Positions 51,733 to 62,499 of a stretch of 64,000 nucleotides of DNA are shown here, one piece after another; within the stretch, counting starts at the first letter, position 1, and the number at the start of each line of letters is the position of its first letter. The stretch is taken from assembly GCA_017591395.1 (NCBI GenBank), contig WEDG01008658.1, positions 1 through 64,000 on the forward strand, read 5' to 3'. The notes below the pieces were generated by a model. The model was not told the origin of the DNA and did not search any database. It saw only the letters and a program-made list of their open reading frames with translations. The stretch is from Schistocephalus solidus. Lineage: Eukaryota; Platyhelminthes; Cestoda; Diphyllobothriidea; Diphyllobothriidae. Position numbers and translations under genes: made by a program.

Positions 51733-52518
51733 CTATGCCGGTCTATCCTGGACGAGGTCCTCCCAGGTCGCCTTGTTGATTTGCAGTTGCTTCAGCGATT
51801 TCTTCAAAGTGTCCCTGTATCGTCGTTTTTGAACTCCCTGTTGGCGAACACACGTAGCGACATCTCCGTAGAAAAGTCGTTTGGGTAGTCGCTCGTCGTC
51901 CATTCTTACCAGGTGGCCGCTCCATCGCAGTTGCACTTGCCTCAGCAACGCGTGGATGCTAAGGATTCCGGTCCGCTCCAGGACTTCCGTATCCAGGATC
52001 CTGTCTTGCCATCTCAGCATCAGTATTCTGCGAACGCAGCTGAGATGGAAGTGATTCAGCTTCCTGGCTTGGTTCGAGTAGACGGTCCAGGTCTCCGCTC
52101 CGTGAAGGAGTGTCATCAAAACGACGGCCTTGTACATCTTCAGTTTAGTGTTCAGGTGAATACCGTGACGATTCCACACGGAGGCCTGCAGCCGGCCGAA
52201 GTCCTGACTGGCTTTGGAAATCCGTTGTGCAACCTCGTTGTTGATTCTTATGTTGCGTGACAGCGTGCTTCCCATATCAGCAAAGGATTCCACATTTTTG
52301 AGTTGAGTGCCGCTGACATTGATTCGGGGAGCATTGTATTCCGCGCTGGGCGGCGGTTGGTGCATGACAACCGTTTTGGCTGTAGTGATTGTTAATACGA
52401 AATGGGAGCTGCCTGCCGCGAAGAGGTCCATGCTTTTTAGCATGTCCTCCTCAATCACGGTGTTAAGGGCACAGTCGTCCTCGAAGAGCAAGTCATGGAC
52501 TGAGAAGTAGACACGCAC
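51733..52518 (-). pseudogene. LINE-G RT motif C, thumb and C-terminal domain
   Basis: A 261-codon minus-strand frame. It begins [20 protein letters not shown]: the catalytic block should read FADD but has FEDD. It continues with [75 protein letters not shown] and RLPKRLFYG, ending [12 protein letters not shown]. The HLRCLRxILxxxWQDxxxxxxVLxRxxxxSIxxLLxxxQLRWxGHxxRMxDxRLPK sequence is the typical C-terminal signature of this LINE group. Overlaps the upstream frame by 64 bases, so a frameshift lies near 52,500. Confidence 0.85.
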
Positions 52519-53309
52519 GTTGGAGCCTGCATACGCCGGCAGTTAAAGTGCCCGTCAGTTCTGTAGGCGATGCGGATACCAGGCTGCTCATCATGGTAGG
52601 CGTCCATCAGCATAGCCGAGAACATGAGACTGAAGAGGGTGGGGGCCAGTACGCAGCCCTGCTTCACTCCGTTGGTCACTGCGAATGCTTCGGATACCGT
52701 CCCGTTGTCAGTGACGCGCGCCGTCATCCCGTCATGAAGCTGACGCACCATATGCGTGAACCGCTTAGGACAGTCGAATTTCTGAATGACTTTCCACAAA
52801 AAGTCACGATTCACCATGTCAAAGACTTTCGTCAGATCCATGAAGGCAGTGTTTAGGTGAGGTGGCATCTCCTGGCACTTCTCTTGTAGCTGGCGGGCCA
52901 CAAAGATCATGTCGGTTGTTCCGAGGTGTCGGCGGAAGCCACATTGTCTTTCCGGGAGCAGGCTCTGCTCTAGGTGACCGTTCAGACGATTGAGATGGAT
53001 ACGGGCGAAGATCTTCCCGGTGATGTTGAGCAACGAGATGCCTCTGTGATTATCACAGAGTTGCCGGTTCCCCTTCCGCTTGTAGAGATGGACGATGGTC
53101 GCGTCTTTGAAATCCTGAGAAACTTGTCCTTGGCACCACATCTCCTGGAAGAATGTTGTGAGTTCTGCCATCAGCCGGGGCCCACCGAGCTTGTAGACTT
53201 CCGGTGGGATTGCGTCGAATCCCGGTGCTTTACCGCTGGAAATCTGCTGCACGGCCCGGATGGTTTCTGGAAGGGAAGGCGGCAGATCCAGGTCATTGTT
53301 CGTGTCCAC
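52455..53309 (-). pseudogene. LINE-G RT fingers and palm
   Basis: A 284-codon minus-strand frame. RT blocks in order: ISSGKAPGFDAIPPEVYKLG (block 1), DATIVHLYKRKGNRQLCDNH followed by RGISLLNITGKIFA, LLPERQCGFRRHLGTTDMIF, NTAFMDLTKVFDMVNRDFLW (motif A; the catalytic Asp is in MDL, the usual KAFD has become KVFD), and TNGVKQGCVLAPTLFSLMFS (motif B). It runs out of frame before motif C, which lies in the next frame. The polymerase would copy the element RNA at a nicked target. Confidence 0.87.
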
Positions 53310-53674
53310 TTGAGGGATCCGGTCAATGGCAGCATCGGAGATGGCTGATGAGCAATTAAGGACACTTCTGAAGTGCTCGGCCCAGCGCTTCAGAGTTTGC
53401 GATTTCTCTGTCAGCAGTGTTTTGCCTTCAGAGCTGCGCAGCGGTGCGGTACCCTTGATACACGGGTCGTAGATGGGCTGAATGGCTTTGAAATTTTTTA
53501 AATTTAATTGCGGTCCGCATACCCCTGTATTTCCTCAGCCTTTCGGATCATCCAAGCATCCTGCATCTTCCGCAGGCGTTGCTGTAAAAGGCGGCGGCGT
53601 GCGAAGGAGGCTGCTCTGGTGGCGTCAGGCTGAAGGTCCATGTAGGCTATGTGTAGTCCATTCTTCTCCGCGAG

Positions 53675-54856
53675 TTAGTTGCTGATGTCAGCGTCTTTGT
53701 CATCAAACCAGTCCTGGTGTTGACAGCGTGTGCTTCCTAGTAGTTCAAGGGCGGTGGACTGATTGACATTTTGCAGTTTGCACCATCGTGTTTCCACGGT
53801 AGCATTATCAACTGGAGCATGCAGGTCCTCCAGTTTCTCGGTTATTTGGTTGCTGAAATAAAAACAGTGAGCAGGCATATTTAATAAAAGAGTATTTAAC
53901 TTACCTGGCGGCCGCTTACCTTGAGGCCTTCGTCGGGGTTGCATTCGGAGCCTCATCTGGGAGTTGACAAGGCGGTGATCTGGCCAAACATTGGCATCAC
54001 GGATCGCCTTGGTTACCAGCACGTCCTGTCGATCTCGCCTCCGGACGAGAACAAAGTCCAAGCTGCCAGCGCCGTGACCGAGGAAGCATCCACGTGGCCT
54101 TCTCCCGCGTCCGAAGGCGGAAGAATGTGTTGGTCAGCAGGAGACGGTGTTCCGCACACGTGCGAAGAAGAAGGAGACCGTTATCGTTACAGCTACTGAG
54201 ACTGTGGGGACCCAGCACTCCCTGCCAGGCAGCGTGGTCTGTCCCGACGCGGGCGTTGAAGTCACCAAGGACAATTAACTTGTCCACCTTCGGCACAGTC
54301 GCCAGCAGGGCATGCAGGTCCTCATAAAATTTGTCCTTCGCCGCATCAGAGCTCGTCATTGGGGGAGCGTAGGCGCTGATGATGGTGGCGAACTGGCCTC
54401 CCCGAAGAGGTAGGTGGAGGCTCATCAGGCGATCACTGATACCCTGCGGCAGACAGGGCAGACGTCCCACGATGTCGTTTCGGATGGCAAAGGCAACAGC
54501 AGCGTCGTGTCACTCTGCCTTTGGCCAGCCGCTTCAGAAGAAGGTGTAGTCTGCAACCACCTCCTCTAGCTGACCCTGTTCAGAGAATCGGGTCAAGCTT
54601 AGAGGAGCAATGTTCACTTGTAGCGCGCCAGATCCTGAGGGACTAGCGCCTTCCTCCATTCCGGCCGTCTGCTCCTAGGATTGTCTAAAAGGGAACGAGC
54701 ATTCCAGACTGCTAGTGTGAGTGGACTCACCCGAGCAGCCTGGAGGGTATGGCGAGGGGATGGGGATGGGGGGTATTGTTGTTTGTTGAGTTTTACGACC
54801 GCGTAGTTTGCGATCTGCGAGCCGCGGCCGGCTGCAGATGACGTGATAACCAGCAT
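53675..54856 (-). pseudogene. LINE-G AP endonuclease and linker
   Basis: Frames 54,856-54,614, 54,470-53,997 and 54,061-53,675 read: LAVWNARSLLDNPRSRRPEW (N-terminal WNARSL), [17 protein letters not shown], then [35 protein letters not shown] (catalytic GDFN), [20 protein letters not shown], and in the next frame [20 protein letters not shown] (SDH-type catalytic His as PDH). The order and spacing fit an APE domain of normal length. Frameshifts lie near 54,480-54,610 and 54,050. The last frame continues into the linker ending HQDWFDDKDADISN. Confidence 0.83.
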
Positions 54857-55140
54857 TTGTTTAGGGTACCTTTTCTAGCCCCTTCCTCCGTGAGGAGGCA
54901 AGCAGTGCTGTCCCTAAATAAGGCTGCTCGGACATCCCAGACGGCTGCCGAACTCAACTATGGGTCAAAGTTTTGTTTTGTTGTGAGAACGACCAGAGTT
55001 AGCCTGGGCCGCCTACGGGGTTGCTGTCACTCCCACCGTAGGACTTTTTGAGAGGGGGGAGGTGGGAAGTTCGGGAGTCAGACATACCGGGTGTGGAGGC
55101 ACACACAACACCGGAGACCCTCACCTGGTTTAGCCCACCG
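54857..55140 (-). mobile_element. LINE-G 5' UTR
   Basis: Continuous, GC-rich, lies directly upstream of the first minus-strand frame and shows no separate coding potential. The outer boundary is approximate; possible similarity ends between 55,140 and 55,230. Confidence 0.5.
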
Positions 55141-55965
55141 GTCGTGACGGTTGCCCAGAGTGTGGCCACTGGGAAGAACCCAACTTCAAGGAGCCACAGG
55201 TGAGAGTTGGGTACCAGTTAGAGGCGACCACAGGAGCATTCACCACCTGTACGAGACAAATGGAGCGACCAAATGCTGTTTGTGTGGTGCTACCCCTACT
55301 AGTACTCCTAAATCCCATGGCGTTGCATACACGAAGATACACAAAATGCATGCAGTATGCCCCATAATTATGAAATTGCCTGTTTTTGATAACAATTAGA
55401 ATATTTTGCGCACACTCATCAGACTTTTTTGCGTGAAAGTAATAAATGACAACTATTTAGCGCAGAGAATGCTTTGTCACTGCAGACTTCGCAATAACGT
55501 CAAGTAATAAGAATTCAGAGAAAAAGGTGGTCGCTCAATTGTAAAACTGTAGCTGAAGGCCATCATGATATTGCCATGCCTCTTTGCGCAACGCCTCTAT
55601 AAGTCAAGGTTATTCACCTCCCACAGCATACAGCTCTAGAAGTACTGCCTTCTGACCGAGCGTAACACGCGCACATGCACGCATTCAGACGGCCTCTTTG
55701 AGCGTGTCTTGGCGCCAGCCAGTCAACGTGCACCAGTCACTGATTGGCTGCAGGCAGACACAGAGAGACCAGAGGCGCATGCGGGAACTGACTGCTACAT
55801 GCATACCGACCCTGAACCCGATGTCATGATCAAGAAAAGAAGTCCGGAGGCGAGTGACACGAATTTTCAGAAATGGCTGTATCCAGCAGCCAGAATTATT
55901 GGGTATGTGATCGTTTTTAAATACCACGATACGTCAAAGTCATTCACCTGCAAGTCACCCTTGCT
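55141..55965. other. Unassigned region
   Basis: No recognisable gene. The frame 55,709-56,047 (+) runs into repeat S and is probably chance. Confidence 0.45.
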
Positions 55966-55969
55966 TTGT

Positions 55970-56160
55970 CCACCCCGTAGGTCACCCCGTGTGAACGTAG
56001 GCGGTAGCGACGGTCCAGGTGGGGGAGTGGAACAGGGAGTGAGGTAGATGCAGTTAAAGTCTACTCTCATTATAATCAAGCACAAATCACCGTTCCTGCG
56101 CCAACATGCTAAGGAGTACATGGTAGACATAGTAGAAGTTGACGGCCAAACTGGAGACGT
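55970..56160 (+). repeat. Interspersed repeat family S, 3' fragment
   Basis: Carries GACGGTCCAGGTGGGGGAGT, GAGGTAGATGCAGTTAAAGT, CACCGTTCCTGCGCCAACAT and GTAGAAGTTGACGGCCAAAC in family order. Confidence 0.65.
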
Positions 56161-57779
56161 ACCTTAATAGTAACAGCTTTCGAAAATCTTAAGTAGTTTG
56201 TTTTTATAAAAATGCGTCTCTATCTACTACTGATTTGTGCTGAATGTGACTTTTCGTGGTATAATTTTGCGCAGTCTCTGTATACTCTGACTTTAACAAA
56301 AGCCCAAAAATATAGAAATGATTTGCATGTACGGGAACTATAAATTGCTGAGAACTTTAACATCAGAGAATGCGCGATACTGCCTACAAGTGCATATAGG
56401 TTACAAAAAACAACACTTGTGAGCGGTTTGATATCAAATGCAGAACACGAGTATCATAAATGGATCCAGCTTTGCGACCAAGGAAGGCTTCCTCTGGATG
56501 TGTCCTGGACGTTCTATGGATGGGCACATTCTGATCGTAAATCCTTTGCGGTAGGTTTTCACAGCACGTAGCAACGTGGACAGGCCGGTGACTCATAAAA
56601 TAATCCGTAATATTGGGTTGCCAAGACTGAACTTTGTAGTAAGGCATAAAGTCAACTTTGACAACATGTTTCACGTTGGTATTACATTTTAAAATTCTTT
56701 TGCGTTTGTTAGAACGTTGCCGAACACATTTTCCCCTTTCTCATTCATGTTGCGCTTAAAAAAGTATTAAAAATACTTTTTTATTGTTCTTGTTTAAAGA
56801 TGGAAAAGTCAGCAATTTCTCAAAAGTTTAACATATAAATTATTACGTGAAAATACAGCATCACAGAAAGTTTGAACTATTAATGGTGTATTGTATCCTA
56901 ATATTACTACACACCAGACAGAACGAAATTGATCTGCGATATTTCGTTTGACTTCTCGAATGAGCCACGCGGTCGATCAGAATCAAAGTTGGATACTGAC
57001 GAACTAAATGTTGGCGTCAAGTCAGATCCATCTCAAATCGCATATGAATTATCGTTGATGTTTGGCGTCAGCAAGCAAACGATATTTAGCTAACCTAGCG
57101 TAAATCGATAAGATAAAAAATTCGAATATTTGAATTTCATAGGAAATGAATGAAAAGCAGAAGAACAATGGATGTGGCTTAGTCAATCGATGTACCGATT
57201 TTGCGCCGACGCACAGAGCCCTGCGCAGTCACCTATAGACTTGCGTCAGTGATCATTTATTGGTTAAGAGCCCCTATAATTGTCGCTTGTTTTGTTACTG
57301 CTGCTAGCTCTAACGACGGATTCCTGCAGGAGTTTGAATGCTCGAAAAGAATAAATACATGGTCCCTGTGATCGAACGATCTCCTGGGATTCCAACCTCG
57401 GCAGTTATTCGAGAAAAAGCAACATTTGGAAGTTTGCATGATGTTGCTTTCTCGTCAAGAAAATGATACACCTTTTATTCGAATTCTGATTTATGATGAA
57501 AAAGACATCTAGTACGATACCCTTAAACATTCGGCAGAGTGGTTGACAAGAACAAGCCACCAAGACGCAGCCCAATCAAAACAGAAATCGGAAAATGCTG
57601 ACGATGAATGTTTGATCGTCCGGTGCAGGTGTGATCTATTGTACTTTCGTCAAACCTGAATCATTAATCACGGCCGAAGTTTACTGCAACCATGGTTTTC
57701 CGATCCACGCTTAATTAACAAGCGCGTAGATCTTCCGCCTCCACATTCTGTGCCGCGATTTTTCCTGGGCAAAAGTAAA
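56161..57779. other. Unassigned region
   Basis: AT-rich, non-coding. I see no gene, RNA or known repeat. Confidence 0.45.
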
Positions 57780-58335
57780 ACCTATACTTAAATCTATACT
57801 TAGCCCTAAACATCACCTTAATCCTAAATGGAAGTTGCCCTGAATTGTGCGGAAAGTCGCATGCACTGTGGGTGATTCCTACTTTCCGGGTCCTGATTAG
57901 GCGGCCATACAAGTCATCCTTACCGGCGTTTCTGTGCTAGGCCAATCAATGCACGCTATTTCACCTCCAGTTGCCTTGCAAATCGCTCCAGATTTTTGTG
58001 GGAGAGAGGGCGAGTGAGTGAGGCCGACACTACCAATGTCACCACGGCTGTAATCCAAGTCAGACGAAACTTAACACGCCCGACAGGAGTTATAATCTTC
58101 GGATCATGCGGATGAACTGTCAGTGGAACAATCCACTGGGAAAATCAATGGGAGCTAAGTGTGGGACGTCGTATGCTGGACTCGTCTTTGGCAGTAGGGT
58201 TGCACTAAATGTAGGGAGAAGTCAAAATAGTTATTCAGATCCGCGTTGCTTAACCATAAACCCATGTGTACGCCCCATATTCTAATTTATTATTTATATG
58301 AAATGCGCTTGACTGTGTGCCCTGTAAACCTACAC
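57780..58335 (+). repeat. Repeat family U, unit 1
   Basis: Starts with CCTATACTTAAATCTATACT, passes through GCATGCACTGTGGGTGATTC, GGGAGAGAGGGCGAGTGAGT, GGGAGCTAAGTGTGGGACGT and CCGCGTTGCTTAACCATAAA, and ends near GAAATGCGCTTGACTGTGTG. The same sequence of blocks recurs at 59,540-60,440 and 62,500-63,540. Confidence 0.7.
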
Positions 58336-59204
58336 AACCCTAACCATGACTTTTAGAATCTGCTCACGTGTCAATATTGCTGATCGTTCTATAGCGGTTG
58401 GTGATGCCCAGCACGCATGTAATATTAACTAATTAACACTGAATAAATAGTATGGATTTGCGTCTGTATGTCAGTTCGTTATGTGTATTTCAAGCCCATG
58501 AACTCAATGCTACTCAGACTCATATTGGCGAACATGCCCGAATTCAAATAACCATCGTAATTAATCGAAGGTCGTTCGAATTCGCTTATTCGCAAGAGGG
58601 GAGTGAAGTATTGTTCACCACAAAACAGATGCAAGGATGCGTACCCCTAACTCTCAAAAGCTGCTCGCGTGTCACCTTGTTGACCGGACCACAGTGGGTG
58701 CAAGTTATGACGATTCCACATCAAGTATTCACTACATACACTTGGCAAAAACAATCAAGCTCTTGCACTCATATCGGTAAGACGTCGTGCAGGGCGATGA
58801 AGTGAGTTTAAATATAGGGATATGACTGATACTCAAACTCGCATTTGTTAAAAAGCATGATCTAACACAGTCGGTAATACCCCTTCATGCAATATTTAGA
58901 AATAATGAGATGAATGTCATCTAGAACTGCAAATTTGCAGAGGGAATTCAAGGATTTTCTAGGAGGATAGATCTGAAAAGTCGACTCAATCCGAAAAACG
59001 TGAAAATATCCGAAGCGAATACTATCATTTATTTTGATGCCCTTTCAAGGACTAGGAAACTGAAGGCTGACGCCTGTACTTGATAAATGAAAAACATCCC
59101 GTGAACAGGGGAAAACCCAGATGAACAATGCCGACGAACACAAGGCAGACTGGAGAGGCAATTTCTGGCTCGTTAGCAGTCATCAGCCAGTCATACGCAA
59201 CCCC
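58336..59204. other. Unassigned stretch between repeat-U units
   Basis: The 117-codon frame at 58,452-58,805 (+) has no motif I recognise and no splice context. I treat it as unsupported. Confidence 0.4.
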
Positions 59205-59280
59205 AGGTAGTGCACCACCCGAGGCTCGAACATGCGACCTGTTGATCAGCAGACCAACGCTCTAACCATTGAGCCTGCCT
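59205..59280 (-). repeat. tRNA-like SINE head, antisense
   Basis: The minus strand reads GGCAGGCTCAATGGTTAGAG (A-box TGGTTAGAG), then GCGTTGGTCTGCTGATCAAC, then AGGTCGCATGTTCGAGCCTC (B-box GTTCGAGCC). This is close to a tRNA in length and box spacing, but the acceptor ends do not pair well (GGCAGGC against GGTGGTG), so I call it a tRNA-derived SINE head. Confidence 0.5.
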
Positions 59281-59281
59281 T

Positions 59282-59306
59282 TACTACTACTACTACAACA
59301 ACAACA

Positions 59307-59370
<64 letters not shown>

Positions 59371-59381
59371 ATACTACTACT
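59282..59381. repeat. (ACT)n trinucleotide microsatellite
   Basis: About 100 bp of TACTAC/ACT repeats with short ACA and AAT interruptions. It is adjacent to the tRNA-like head, a common position for SINE tail microsatellites. The frame at 59,232-59,441 translates the microsatellite and is not a gene. Confidence 0.92.
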
Positions 59382-59499
59382 TTGAATTTCAGGAATGTTA
59401 AAAGTTCCCGTTGCTTTAAATTCACACTAACACTAACATAAAACTCAACTGCAACCTAGTTGTAACCTTAACGTAAACTGTACACTAACCACGACGCAA

Positions 59500-59575
59500 A
59501 ACCTTAACCCTTATTATACTCCTGGCCCTAACCCTAACCTTAAACCTAACCCTATACTTAGCCCTAACAATCACC
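59500..59575. repeat. Degenerate CCCTAA-type tract
   Basis: CCTTAACCCTTATTATACTC, then CCCTAACCCTAACCTTAAAC, then CTAACCCTATACTTAGCCCT. It resembles interstitial telomere-like repeats. A weaker version opens unit 1 (57,785-57,830), so it is part of repeat family U. Confidence 0.65.
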
Positions 59576-60440
59576 TAACATCTAAAGGGAAGTTGCCCTA
59601 AATTGGGCTCAAAGTCACATGCACTGTGGGTGATTCCTACTCCCGGGTCCTGATGAGGCGTCCATAAAAGTCATCCTTACCGCGTTTCTAAACTAGGCCA
59701 ACCACTGCACGTTATTTTACCTCCAGTCACCTTGCAACTTGCTCTAGATTTCTTGTGGGAGAGGGGGCGAGTGAGTGAGGTTGACACTTCGGAAGTCTCC
59801 ACCTCTACGCGGGAAAGCTTGCGCGTCTCACCAAATATCTACGTGTCCTATGCTTAGCCTATCACTTAACCTTCACGAAGCTGTCCTCAGCGCAACGATG
59901 ATGCACCGATTACTACTCCTTTGAGGAGCAAACATTTCCGGCCGTCTGGTATTTGTCTTACTGAAATCGGCTACAACTGGATAGACAAAACCATCCGCGT
60001 TGTGGTACCAGTGAATGTTTCATAGCTAGACTGATCACTGCACGCCACTTCACCTTTCAAATTTGTCTAAATTTCTTACGGTAGAGAGGGCCATTGAAAG
60101 AGTTCGAAATTTGGCAAGTCTCCACCTCTGTAATCGGAGTCAAGCGAAATCAGATAGTACGAATGAAGCTTCAGTGGAAAACCAGTTGGGATACGCAACA
60201 GGAGCTAAGTGCGGGACACCGGATGCTAAACTGTCTTTTGATGGTATGGTTGCACAACACAATTCGATGGGAAACCAAAGTAGTGATTGAGCTCCACGTT
60301 GCTTAAATATAAACATATGCGTACATTCTAAATTCTAAGTAAGTACTTAAACCTAACTGAAATGCACGTGATGGTGTGGTCTTTTAGCCCCAACACCTCC
60401 AAGCATGGCTCTCTGAATCCGTTAATGTGTTAATATCGTT
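59540..60440 (+). repeat. Repeat family U, units 2 and 3
   Basis: Unit 2 (59,540-59,810) matches unit 1 at about 57,790-58,040. A full unit 3 then starts at GGGAAAGCTTGCGCGTCTCA (59,811) and runs to about 60,440, through CACTGCACGCCACTTCACC, GGTAGAGAGGGCC, AGGAGCTAAGTGCGGGACAC and CTCCACGTTGCTTAAATATA. Confidence 0.7.
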
Positions 60441-61185
60441 GATTGAGCTACAACACGTCTTAATGTCTGTTGCGTTTGTAAATACAGGTATTAAAGGGTT
60501 TTATATAAGCAGCAAAAAATTATAAACAGCTCGTGATGACCTGATACACTGAACGAAAAAAATTCAAGAATATATCGTTAATTTTGACTCTCTTCATGAT
60601 CACGACTGATAATAAAATGGAAATTGACGCTGATTGGGCTAGAGCAGTTCACGATGCTTATTGCGTTTGTAGGGAAGTTTGTCAGGTGTGTTTCACGCAC
60701 ATGAATTAGGTGTTCATCATTGCGTGTTCGCAGGAAAGGAGTTTACTCTTTTTCAAAACAAATTAGGTGTAAGGTCGCTTAGTCATGTCTCTCGGACGCT
60801 GTTCACGTACTGCTGGTGCGGGTGGTTACAATCTCGTGTGAAACGCCATGTGATTAATCAGCCGGGAAGGTATCAAGCACGTGCGTATATATCAGCGTAA
60901 TACAAAGTTAAATAATCTGATTCAATAGGGTAAGTCGAGTCAGTCAGAATAGGGTCATGCAATATCTAATAGAAATAGGTGAATAGAGAAAAATATTTGC
61001 CCTAGTGAAGCTGCCTCTCATTTTCGCACAGTCTTTCAACTTATGTCCCAGAATTATTATAAACGGAAGGAAGTCATCGAAAGTTTTAGGGTAACATTTC
61101 GAAAGCTGTTAAGTTCATGGCGAACCATTTGCTAAACAATTTCAACCTCGACCGGGCACATGTTTTCTCTTACAGCTGAATTGCT
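60441..61185. other. Unassigned stretch
   Basis: No recognisable gene. Weak echoes of family U flanks only. Confidence 0.4.
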
Positions 61186-61189
61186 TTTC

Positions 61190-61400
61190 AAGCACAAGGA
61201 TGTGCATGCAGGGATGATGACATGCGCGTGAATTAGTTTAAACTGCCATTGGAAGTGCGTAGCTGTGATCGCAATCTGTCTTTCCTCACGCACATGGGCC
61301 CGGTGTAAACAGAGATTCGATAATACTTTAGGTTGGCGAGGGCAGAGGTGGTTGTCACGGCGTGAGCCTGCCCCTAAGCATTTATCCACACCCCTCATGT
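61190..61400 (-). repeat. Interspersed repeat family S, antisense diverged copy
   Basis: GACATGCGCGTGAATTAGTT, TAGCTGTGATCGCAATCTGT and GGGCCCGGTGTAAACAGAGA match 50,065-50,170. Confidence 0.6.
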
Positions 61401-62495
61401 GTGGCAGTTCTTATGGGTGTGTATGCATCCAGCTGGTAGCTGATATCAGAAGTCTAAAAACGCACAGATTGTGGTTTCTAATTTCGTCTGCTCTCGTGCA
61501 TATACTACTTCATAGGTCAGACAGTTAATCCTAGTTTCATATCACCTTGTGCAAGCTACGAAGAGCTTTCATGCATCAGCCTTGCTGGGCTCCTTCACAT
61601 TTCCTAATTCAGACTGGTCAATCTGCGCAAGGATAAGGTTGGCAGCAGCAAGTATTCTTTTACTGTCTGCACTCTTAGGTGCATCATACATTTAAGTGCG
61701 ATTCTGCACTATTCCCGCTTGTAGCAAAGCGAATTTTTTGGTGTAAGCTCGCAACATCGGGTGGAGTAACTTTAAGTTGTAGCAAAAATGTTCGTCAAAC
61801 TGGGCTGCCGGGGAGCGTAGATCGTGTTCAACCCAAACGCAGAATACCACCCAAACACCGTTTCCTTAGTTTACTGTTGCGTTGAAGAGCAGCGGTGGAA
61901 GATCCAACAAAATCTAACGCCACGGGCTCTATAAATGCAAGTTTCATCTATAAGGGATACGGTAGAACGCGTGCCGGAGTTCTGTTGAAGCCTGCAAATG
62001 AGCGAGCGGATTCGAGATTTAACCTTTCCCCAATATCGCACCAATTATCTGCTTATATGAGATAAAAGTATTGAATGTATGAAGGCCTTTTGGTACAGGT
62101 TACAGATAAGAGCTATACACTGCTTTCTGTTGACACTTTTGATAGACATCAACTAACAGGATGTATAAAGACTAGAGAATGCCATTTTGAACAAGAACTT
62201 TATACCATAAGTCGGAGCAAAATTAATCCGCTCTTACCAGAATTTGCAAGAGGAGAGTTTCGAAGTGGCCTAACAAGACAAAAACGTGCAATCATTAACC
62301 AGCAGCAACATGCGTGTCCGGGGAGCAGGGTTGAGTAAAAAAGCCTCGATAGGAGGAAAAAAATTTTGGTTAGAATAGTACTCAGCTTAAGGGATGTGCA
62401 CTTCTATAGCGTTCTCGGGATCAGTTTCAAGCTTTTGTAAGCAGTCGGAAGTCAGCCCATAATAATTACAGGCAATTTATTCTCAAATTTTGTGA
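61401..62495. other. Unassigned stretch
   Basis: The frame 62,075-62,338 (+, 87 codons) has no recognisable family signature. No repeat of the families above. Confidence 0.4.
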
Positions 62496-62499
62496 AATG

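Larger units (their letters stand above)
50755..55140 (-). mobile_element. LINE-G: RTE-like element with C2H2 zinc-finger sequence behind the RT
   Basis: Minus strand, in order: 5' UTR (55,140-54,857), endonuclease (54,856-53,920), linker (53,920-53,310), RT with thumb and C-terminal domain (53,309-51,733), Ser/Thr-rich stretch and C2H2 zinc fingers (51,701-50,830), short 3' end. Frameshifts break it into about eight frames, but all domains are present and sequence quality is higher than in the other LINEs, so it is younger. The (Q/K)QGC motif B and HRGISLL block place it with the 'endonuclease-reverse transcriptase' LINEs common in flatworms, which I regard as RTE-like; clade assignment needs a tree. 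Confidence 0.82.

Noticed and set aside
59232..59441. A 69-codon threonine-rich frame
   Set aside because: Translation of the (ACT)n microsatellite.
59500..59575. True telomere
   Set aside because: Only a few degenerate CCCTAA-like units, internal to the window and part of repeat family U.
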